Below are positions 58,382 to 64,000 of a stretch of DNA of 64,000 nt, one piece after another (positions within the stretch are counted from its first letter, which is position 1; every line of letters begins with the position of its first letter). The DNA is from Pedobacter endophyticus. Its GTDB lineage: Bacteria > Bacteroidota > Bacteroidia > Sphingobacteriales > Sphingobacteriaceae. The DNA lies in assembly GCF_015679185.1 (NCBI RefSeq), contig NZ_CP064939.1:2976001-3040000 (forward strand), written 5' to 3'. The position numbers and the translations under genes were made by a program. The notes beneath the pieces were generated by a model. It was given only the letters and a program-made list of their open reading frames with translations. It searched no databases and was not told the origin of the DNA.

Positions 58382-59014
58382 ATGACTAAGCAAAAGCAAA
58401 AATTCTATACGGTTTGGGTTGGCAGAGTTCCTGGAGTGTATCACACTTGGGAAGAGTGTAAAGAACAGGTTTTTCAATTTGAAGGAGCTGTTTACAAAAG
58501 CTTTAGAACCCTTGCTGAGGCAGAGAGCGCGTTCCAAAAGGTAAGTGAAGATTTTATTGGTAATGAGAAATCGTCAATTTCAAAGGATTTTTCACAAGTA
58601 TCAAATCCTCCAGAAGAAAATACTATTTGTGTAGATGGTGCCTGGAATACCCGAACCAATGCTATGGAATATCAGGGCGTAATGTTTCCTCAAATGAAAC
58701 GTATTTTTCATGCAGGACCGTTTCCAACAGGTACTAACAATATTGCCGAATTTCTTGCTATAGTACATGCTCTTACCTATTGCAAGACACATCCAGAAAT
58801 TTCGATCATCTACTCCGACAGCAATACTGCAATCACTTGGGTGAAAAACAAAAAGGCCAAGACTAAAATTGCTGTTACGAATTCTAATACAACAATTATT
58901 TCCATCGTCAAACGTGCTGAGGATTGGCTTTTGAAAAATATCTACACCACAAAAATAAACAAATGGGAAACGAGTGAATGGGGGGAAAACCCTGCAGATT
59001 TTGGAAGGAAATGA
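58382..59014 (+). CDS. rnhA: RNase HI with N-terminal viroplasmin-type hybrid-binding domain
   Basis: The 210-residue protein has a viroplasmin/hybrid-binding domain at 8-52 (KFYTVWVGRVPGVYHTWEEC, YKSFRTLAEAESAF) and an RNase HI domain at 80-210. All four catalytic acids are present: Asp85 (CVDGAWN), Glu123 (NNIAEFLAIVHAL), Asp146 (IYSDSN) and Asp206 (NPADFGRK). It follows the TIR gene with no gap and shares a transcript with it. RNase HI genes are usually housekeeping. Coupling to a TIR effector suggests that here it either supplies or destroys the signal (an RNA:DNA hybrid) sensed by the TIR protein. Confidence 0.92.
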   Translation: MTKQKQKFYTVWVGRVPGVYHTWEECKEQVFQFEGAVYKSFRTLAEAESAFQKVSEDFIGNEKSSISKDFSQVSNPPEENTICVDGAWNTRTNAMEYQGVMFPQMKRIFHAGPFPTGTNNIAEFLAIVHALTYCKTHPEISIIYSDSNTAITWVKNKKAKTKIAVTNSNTTIISIVKRAEDWLLKNIYTTKINKWETSEWGENPADFGRK

Positions 59015-59042
59015 TCTAAGACTTAGGTGTTTTTGCATATAA
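59015..59042. other. Spacer before the terminator
   Basis: A short AT-rich gap between the RNase HI stop and the terminator stem. Confidence 0.3.
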
Positions 59043-59072
59043 AAAAACGGAGAATGATCTTTCCCCGTTTTT
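59043..59072 (+). terminator. Terminator of the TIR/RNase HI operon
   Basis: AAAAACGG (59043-59050) pairs with CCGTTTTT (59065-59072); the stem is followed by TTCT. It lies 29 bp after the RNase HI stop. The stem is modest but the U-rich 3' side fits an intrinsic terminator. Confidence 0.7.
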
Positions 59073-59320
59073 CTAAAACACCGCTCTCAATCAACAACAG
59101 TTTCGATTTGATTGGTCAGTTTTCATTGGTTTTTAAAAAGATACTCTTTCCATAATCTCCTGCATAATTGCTCATGTCATAATCAGGTGTACGATTTATT
59201 TTTATTAAAAAGGTTTCCTTACGAAAACTTCCCGATAGCTTTAGTAGTTTTCCTTAATGTCCTTAATTTGGATGAAGTTTATGTATTTCATGGTTTTAGA
59301 ATGAGTGGCAGTCAGTTTAT
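59073..59320. other. Spacer with no gene
   Basis: No gene is recognised; a 74-codon plus-strand frame (59112-59336) has no protein features. Confidence 0.35.
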
Positions 59321-59620
59321 TCATATTAATCCATAAAGGAGCATTCCTGAGTACAGGAAGATATTGTCAAAAGGCTTTTCAGGAGCCATAGAAATACCGT
59401 TAAGCCTTCTATGTCGGATCTTTTCATCGGCGATTTCAATAATCAGTTGTTCGAAAAATTCTCGGGTTTCATTTTTTATCTGCCATATTGTTTTTGAATA
59501 GGCGCTTCTTATATTTTTGTCCTCTTTCAGGTTGCTATAGAATAGTTTGGCATAAAGAAAGGGCACAAGGTCTAGGGTTGGCCACTGTGATGCCATTACT
59601 AGGGTTCCATTATTCTGCAA
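59321..59620 (-). CDS. Short unknown protein, possibly a remnant
   Basis: The 99-codon frame has a protein-like helical composition (VPFLYAKLFYSNLKEDKN, TIWQIKNETREFFEQLIIEI) and a hydrophobic end (IFLYSGMLLYGLI). No family is recognised. It may be a truncated cargo gene; there is no clear ribosome binding site. Confidence 0.35.
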   Translation of the reverse strand: MQNNGTLVMASQWPTLDLVPFLYAKLFYSNLKEDKNIRSAYSKTIWQIKNETREFFEQLIIEIADEKIRHRRLNGISMAPEKPFDNIFLYSGMLLYGLI

Positions 59621-59918
59621 AGAGGCAGTTGTGAAACCAGCAAGCTCATGGGTACTGTATATTTTTTGGTGATTTCTGTTGTCAATTAGGTTTTGTTACC
59701 TACTTTGTTCTTTACCCTTTTTCAGTAAAACGTATATTATTTCAGTAAATTAAATAAAACACCAATATAATTTAGTAAAACAAATACAAAATCAATAAAA
59801 CTGATATAAAAGAGTTTCATCAGTATTGGATCCACATATATTGAAAACTATACGATACAAAAACCAAAAAACTTTTGTGTTGCTATTGGATCATCTTCGG
59901 CTCGGATCAGTCCATATC
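59621..59918. other. Spacer with AT-rich imperfect repeats
   Basis: The stretch 59715-59820 is built of several similar 'agtaaaa...aataaaac' phrases ('ttcagtaaaacg', 'ttcagtaaatta', 'ttagtaaaacaa', 'tcaataaaactg'), imperfect tandem repeats of about 20 bases. No gene is seen. Confidence 0.4.
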
Positions 59919-60080
59919 GGATCAGAATCTAATCACTTGCCCTTCAACAAGCGAAATCTCAATCTTGATCGAACTGACCGACATTGATGTCGGTCAGTTG
60001 TGATACCAATATTTTAAAATTTTCTTAATCTGATTGACAAGACAAATTACAATCGATTTCCGTTTACATTGCCAGTAATC
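59919..60080. repeat. Long direct repeat, copy 1 (with 24-base palindrome)
   Basis: This block is about 80-90% identical by eye to 61802-61997. Both copies contain a 24-base near-perfect palindrome (59974-59997 here, CTGACCGACAT-TG-ATGTCGGTCAG), a TTTTAAAATTTTCTTAATC block and a GACAAGACAAATTACAA block. The palindrome's loop differs between copies while the arms are identical, so the hairpin itself is under selection. This copy ends at the integrase fragment. Confidence 0.75.
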
Positions 60081-60619
60081 TATCTAAAGAGCTTCATAAC
60101 TTTCATATCACCAGTATCTTCTTCTTTCTTATCTCGGTCTAACAATTTCTCCTGTAATGCAAACATCTCAGTACTAACTTTCGTATCGATCACCTTCGCA
60201 TAATGCTGGGTGGTTTTTAAGCTATTGTGGCCAAGCATTTGGGAGACGGTCTCAATCGGCAAACCATTTGAAAGCGTAATAGTGGTTGCAAAGATATGCC
60301 TGGCGAGATGATAAGTAAGTACTTTAGTGATGTTACAAAGATCGGCGATTTCTTTCAGGTAACCATTCGTGCGTTGATTAGTGAGCACTGGCAACGCGAC
60401 TTTTCTCCATCTGCATATCCTGTGATTCTTATACCTGTCAAGAATTACTTTCGCCTCATCCAACAAAGGGATGTGACAGGGTGTTTCCGTTTTCTGCCGT
60501 TTAATGAATATCCATAAATTACTGTAATCGCCTTTTGTAATCTGATCCAACCGAAGCTGCTTCACATGAATATAGGAGAGGCATGTATAGCAACTGAAAA
60601 TAAAAATGTCACGAACGAT
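60080..60619 (-). pseudogene. Tyrosine recombinase (integrase) C-terminal fragment
   Basis: Reading from 60619, the frame gives IVRDIFIFSCYTCLSYIHV, a QKTETPCHIPLL strand, then NITKVLTYHLARHIFATTIT with the catalytic H-x-x-R, and IETVSQMLGHNSLKTTQHYA with the final His and catalytic Tyr. It is the catalytic domain of a Bacteroidetes-type integrase. The N-terminal core-binding domain is missing, and a stop codon (60620-60622) precedes the surviving part in frame. It is therefore probably non-functional, although an internal GTG at 60565 would permit a 161-residue catalytic fragment. Confidence 0.85.
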
Positions 60620-60917
60620 TTATTCTTTATTGTCTTGTTAACTATCTGATTGTATGATGAATATTTCATATTAAAATTAATTATTTTGCCACAAATTCAT
60701 CAAGTATTTGTGGCACTTTATACTATCTTTTTTGGCTCAATAAAGAAAATGAAATGATGTAACCGATAAGTCACCGGCCCATCATTGACGGATAAAATGT
60801 TCCCTAGCAAGTTTACACCATAAACTATATTTTAACGATTTTACCCAACTAAGGTTAATAAGGAATCTAAATTAACATTACTTCAATCTTCAACCCCTTT
60901 AACAGCTACATAGCTAA
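60620..60917. other. Degraded upstream part of the integrase region
   Basis: The sequence is broken in all frames. 60769-60780 (AGTCACCGGCCC) is the reverse complement of 60978-60989, framing a 221-base piece that contains the second integrase tail. No gene is called. Confidence 0.35.
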
Positions 60918-60948
60918 CAATCTATCTAAAAAGCTTCATAACTTTCAT
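60918..60948 (-). repeat. Second copy of the integrase 3' end
   Basis: Bases 60918-60948 repeat 60077-60107 with one difference. On the minus strand both read ATGAAAGTTATGAAG, the last codons of the integrase, then TTTAGATAG. The duplication suggests two successive insertions or a recombined attachment site at the integrase 3' end. Confidence 0.7.
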
Positions 60949-61110
60949 AACACCATCATCCGGCTTAAGTTAATGTCGGGCCGGTGACTCAAAAAAGCAA
61001 TTTTCTCGTTCTTGATACGATAATGGGTATTTCGGCAAAATTGGGGAAGAACCCGTTTAGTTGAAATATACAGCCATACCTCTTTCGCTTTATATCATTC
61101 AGATGATTTT

Positions 61111-61566
61111 TTATTTCCTGCTAGAGTTATTTTTTAGCCGGTAACCTCCCGTTTTCGGTGCTCCTATAAACTCTATAACATCATTATTAATTAAATTGGT
61201 TAGCTCTCTTCTTACAATACTTTTACTCAACTCAACTCCTTCTGTAATAGCATTCGCTCTACTTCCAGGCTCATTCTGAATAAAACTTACTATCCTGCCT
61301 AGCCTTTCTCTCACTTTTGTATTTATTTCTTTCCCAAAAGCATGAACAATCAGATCATTTACTGTTGCATTTACTGTTGCATTTACTGTTGCATTTACTG
61401 TTGCATTTACTGTTGCATTTGTACCTTCACCTTTTTGGTCTCCTAACGGAATAAGAACTCTAAATACATTCCCCTCTATAAACTCAGGCTTTCCAGATGA
61501 ATAATAATGGTAAGGTTTATAATGGAAGGGCCATTTACGTAACCCGTAATGATAACAGCTAAGCTC
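61111..61566 (-). pseudogene. C-terminal fragment of an AlbA_2/RecG-like ATP-binding regulator
   Basis: The frame is open from 61566 and reads PEFIEGNVFRVLIPLGDQ, five NATV repeats, then KVRERLGRIVSFIQNEPGS and GVELSKSIVRRELTNLI, ending GAPKTGGYRLK. This is the C-terminus of the Schlafen-AlbA_2/AAA_4-type proteins, whose tail is a winged helix after a variable repeat linker. The N-terminal AlbA_2 domain is absent. A shorter 67-residue ORF (61111-61314) could still be made from an internal ATG. Confidence 0.7.
61358..61417 (-). repeat. Five tandem 12-bp repeats encoding NATV
   Basis: Five exact copies of TTTACTGTTGCA (plus strand) lie head to tail. On the minus strand they encode (Asn-Ala-Thr-Val)x5 in the linker of the AlbA_2-type protein. 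A 12-bp unit keeps frame whatever its number, so it can vary length without breaking the gene. Confidence 0.85.
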
Positions 61567-61801
61567 TCATTAGGTGCACAACACCAACAATGAAAACCAT
61601 CTTGTACGAACCTGGTACCGGACATCCAACCATTGCGCATTCATAAAGTTTTAGAGGAACTTTCACCGTTGTTATCCTTAAAAAAAGATACAATACTTTT
61701 CGATTTCATGACTGCAAATACTTGTCGGTACAAATACACTGCTTTTGTCAATATTAGCAGTATATTTTCGCGTAATCAAATGCTGTCTTTTTAAAAGGAT
61801 C
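61567..61801. other. Spacer, no gene
   Basis: No gene is recognised; all frames are broken. Confidence 0.35.
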
Positions 61802-61997
61802 GGATCAGAATCTAATAATTTGCCTTTCAACAAGCGAAATCCCAATCTTGATGGAACTGACCGACATCAATGTCGGTCAGTTGTGATGCCATATTTTAAA
61901 ATTTTCTTAATCAGATTTTTACTTGAATCAAATACATCAGAAATGATTTAGAGTTGACAAGACAAATTACAACCGATTTCCTGTTACATTGCCAGCT
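61802..61997. repeat. Long direct repeat, copy 2 (with 24-base palindrome)
   Basis: This is the second copy of 59919-60080. The palindrome lies at 61857-61880 (loop CA instead of TG). A 37-base insertion (about 61915-61951) is present here and absent in copy 1. The copies flank the fragment field that includes the integrase and AlbA_2-type remnants. Confidence 0.75.
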
Positions 61998-62427
61998 GTC
62001 TATAAAGCAGGTCATTGGGCCAGCTTCCGTTATTACCTTGGTATAAAACAGAGGTCATTGGTCCAAAAGTATTTATTCAGGACTTCTAAAACGGAGGTCA
62101 ATGGACCACTTTCCATGATTTATTATAGTTGGACAAACCGATTAATTTGAACCCTTTGCAACAATTTTAAATTATTTTTAAGCTCACTAATAAATAGAGT
62201 GTTATGAGGAAAATATTTTTGGCGTGACGGGGTCAATCACAGTCGGTTTACCCATATAAGTCTTATTATTCCATTTTTTTAACAACCTGGGAACATCATT
62301 TAAAATGCCACGCATGTCCAAAATTTTGGTTTAAAAAAACAAGAAAAGTTATACTATTAGTATCCCAATTATTGATTTTTTAAACCTATAGATAAAAATT
62401 ATCTCTGAATTTAGGATATAAAAATAT
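61998..62427. other. Spacer with IS21-end-like repeats
   Basis: Apart from the three repeats listed separately, no gene is seen. The right part is AT-rich and holds the 3' side of the AbiEii-type gene. Confidence 0.4.
62010..62108. repeat. Three 13-bp repeats at 43-bp spacing (GGTCAWTGGNCCA)
   Basis: Copies start at 62010 (GGTCATTGGGCCA), 62053 (GGTCATTGGTCCA) and 62096 (GGTCAATGGACCA), each preceded by a similar AAAACRGA stretch, so the spacing is exactly 43 bp. Spaced 18-20 bp transposase-binding repeats like these are typical of IS21-family ends. No istA or istB gene is near, so this may be a lone end. A replication iteron set is the alternative. Confidence 0.5.
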
Positions 62428-63453
62428 TTAGCTATCAAATTCAAGACTAAACTTCCATGAAACCGAAGATAGCTTTTTTTTCAACTGCTCAATATTTTCA
62501 ACCAGATCTTGAAAACTAGGTGGATTTTGTTCGTAAATCATTTCGCTTTTCATCTTGTTATAGTCGGCTTCCCAGGCTTTGATGAAATCAGCGTGCGGAA
62601 TAGGATCTAATGTTAGTGGATTATGCTTGTTATAATCTACGCCACCAATTTTGGCATATTCATATCGATGGGCGACAATCGTCTCATATAAATTCTGGTC
62701 TTCAATAGCAGATAGAATTTTATCATTTTGTGATAGGTGATAAACATCATACATGTGGCGACTCAATCGATCGACACGGATTTTTTCAACAGGCCGATTA
62801 AACTCTTCATGTAGTAAAAACAATTTCTCCAAAAAAGTTCGTTCCGCATCAACGGTTGGCACACTAATAAAAGGGGACGCAAATTCTCCTTCTGGATAAA
62901 TTTCATCTACAAGAGAACCAAATTCTTTTATCGAATATGGTTCGATTAAGGATCGGCAACTAATTTCAATCTGAACTCTTGGAAGCATATATCCTGGCGT
63001 TTCAATAATATTTGGATAGTGAATTTCAATTATCCTAGGGTCCTGATCACTCGCAACGGCATCAACAACCTTTAATTTTACGGCATCAAAACCTTTATTT
63101 TTAAAGAAAGCTTGTAACTCTTCAAAAAAAGCGCTTGTCGTATATTCTCCCGCAGTCTTTCTTAGGTTTGTACGTTCTTTTTTCGAGAGATTTCCTGTGA
63201 ATCCTAGAAATTTTCTATCAATTGCTAAGTCCACATCTTCAGAAAATCGTTCTATCAATTTCCAAGCCTTACTTAAAGATGTACCCCCTTTGAATACTAA
63301 AGCTCTTCCTACTTCCATTTCAAAGATAATACCAAGCGTTTGCACTACCCACCAATCCTTTTCGACAGCAAAAGCAGGCATTCCTGTTTGATTACTAATA
63401 GCATTAAAGATAGCTTCTTTTTCAGCTGGATTTATATCATAGAAATTAATCAT
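62428..63453 (-). CDS. AbiEii/AbiGii-type nucleotidyltransferase toxin
   Basis: I start the protein at the ATG at 63453 (MINFYDINPAEKEAIFNAIS), overlapping the upstream gene by 4 bp; a longer frame from 63483 exists. The nucleotidyltransferase core has VFKGGTSLSKAWKLIERF followed by SEDVDLAID, the G-G-x-S and D-x-D metal site of the AbiEii family. Its C-terminus ends with a helix (PPSFQDLVENIEQLKKKL). Such enzymes transfer nucleotides to RNA and are neutralised by the cognate antitoxin encoded just upstream. Confidence 0.93.
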   Translation of the reverse strand: MINFYDINPAEKEAIFNAISNQTGMPAFAVEKDWWVVQTLGIIFEMEVGRALVFKGGTSLSKAWKLIERFSEDVDLAIDRKFLGFTGNLSKKERTNLRKTAGEYTTSAFFEELQAFFKNKGFDAVKLKVVDAVASDQDPRIIEIHYPNIIETPGYMLPRVQIEISCRSLIEPYSIKEFGSLVDEIYPEGEFASPFISVPTVDAERTFLEKLFLLHEEFNRPVEKIRVDRLSRHMYDVYHLSQNDKILSAIEDQNLYETIVAHRYEYAKIGGVDYNKHNPLTLDPIPHADFIKAWEADYNKMKSEMIYEQNPPSFQDLVENIEQLKKKLSSVSWKFSLEFDS

Positions 63454-64000
63454 ATTGCTTTCTTCATTATTTTTTGTACCCATACTGGAGCCAAAGAAAT
63501 ATCATGTTCCAAATCTTTCCTATGCTCTTTTCTTAAAAGGGCAAGAATTTTTTTTTCTTCTTCTTCACTTAATTTACCATTTCCAATTTCCTTTAAAGCT
63601 TGGATAACCAGACGACTGATTTTCCCTTTTGCTAATAAGTTACTTGGAGTTGATTTTTTAAAAGTAATTGTTCTTTTCCCAATTTTTATTTCACGTGGGG
63701 AGCCATCCGTAAGCAAAACGATTTTCATCGGAAGTTGTGTACTTAGCCCTAAGGCATTTAAAGCATATATTCCTGTAGGAACTGTACGTATCTTATCACG
63801 TTTAGCAATTGCTTGGGCAATCTCTTCAACAGATGGTATAACAGCACCAATATATTTACTTTCTTTGGGTCTTACATAAATGCCTTGAGCCACGCGAACA
63901 ATCTCCTCTTTATCAGTCAGCCGTTCCAAAGCTTTCCTTACAGCTTCTGATGAACCACATTTACTAAAATCATCAGGAAAGAATAAAGTTCCCTTTGGCC
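63450..64000 (-). CDS. DUF6088 (AbiEi-like) antitoxin, 5' end beyond right edge
   Basis: The frame stays open from the stop at 63450 to the right edge (last complete codon at 63998). The part before the internal start candidate reads KGTLFFPDDFSKCGSSEAVR, a winged-helix beginning, then ERLTDKEEIVRVAQGIYVRP. A body rich in VPTGIYALNALGLS and LLTDGSPREIKIGKR follows. The final helix carries EEEEKKILALLRKEHRKD. This is the DUF6088 antitoxin that pairs with AbiEii toxins. It precedes and overlaps the toxin gene by 4 bp. Confidence 0.9.
   Translation of the reverse strand, partial: PKGTLFFPDDFSKCGSSEAVRKALERLTDKEEIVRVAQGIYVRPKESKYIGAVIPSVEEIAQAIAKRDKIRTVPTGIYALNALGLSTQLPMKIVLLTDGSPREIKIGKRTITFKKSTPSNLLAKGKISRLVIQALKEIGNGKLSEEEEKKILALLRKEHRKDLEHDISLAPVWVQKIMKKAI

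Noticed and set aside
1..64000. CRISPR array and cas genes
   Set aside because: No regularly spaced repeats of 24-40 bases and no Cas-like proteins were seen.
1..64000. Complete tRNA or rRNA genes
   Set aside because: No sequence with a full tRNA arm pattern or rRNA signature was found; only a tRNA-end-like stretch at 9839-9850.

Overview
The window looks like a chromosomal accessory region of a Bacteroidetes bacterium, most likely Sphingobacteriaceae (Pedobacter/Mucilaginibacter-like). The evidence is two SusC/SusD outer-membrane pairs, a one-protein hybrid two-component regulator, a TlpA-type thioredoxin in front of a SusC gene, a DUF6520-type small exported protein, BfmA/BtgA-type mobilization genes, and the phylum's TAnnTTTG -7 promoter motif. 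No database search was run; all names come from reading the proteins and motifs.

Layout. (1) 1-9.6 kb: a polysaccharide-utilization-type locus (FN3 lipoprotein, SusD and SusC on the minus strand, with the hybrid sensor/regulator divergent). (2) About 9.8 kb: a short tRNA-3'-end-like stretch plus terminator hairpin, a possible island edge. (3) 10.5-37.5 kb: a dense defence island. It holds a PD-(D/E)XK protein, a Septu-like ATPase/HNH pair, an HNH protein, a PLD-type nuclease, a HEPN-like remnant, a cytosine-5 methyltransferase with an HNH restriction enzyme, and a convergent DUF262/AAA/small-protein operon. Then comes a GHKL-Z1-DUF4420-AIPR operon with divergent Vsr, whose own methyltransferase survives only as a C-terminal fragment, followed by two XRE regulators. 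(4) 37.5-43.9 kb: a possible structured RNA, then a TlpA-SusC-SusD operon. (5) 43.9-50.2 kb: a DUF6520 protein, a Crp/Fnr regulator and a mobilization module with a candidate oriT (three adjacent hairpins). (6) 50.8-59.1 kb: a second defence cluster with a three-gene ABC ATPase/nuclease operon, a decayed Argonaute, an unknown Cys-containing protein and a TIR-RNase HI gene pair. (7) 59-62.2 kb: a graveyard of integrase and AlbA_2-type fragments, long direct repeats and IS-end-like repeats. (8) 62.4-64 kb: an AbiEii-type toxin/antitoxin pair running off the right edge.

Most interesting points. First, the HNH restriction enzyme (22358-23482) and the DUF262 protein (25412-27100) lie in convergent neighbouring operons and share a similar N-terminal module. 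This suggests that methyltransferase, restriction enzyme, DUF262 protein, ATPase and small protein form one unit with a common recognition domain. Second, a TIR-like effector with an RNase-HIII-like N-terminal domain is directly followed by an apparently active viroplasmin/RNase HI protein. This is a candidate RNA:DNA-hybrid-sensing abortive system. Third, the Z1/MORC-type restriction operon has lost its cognate methyltransferase.
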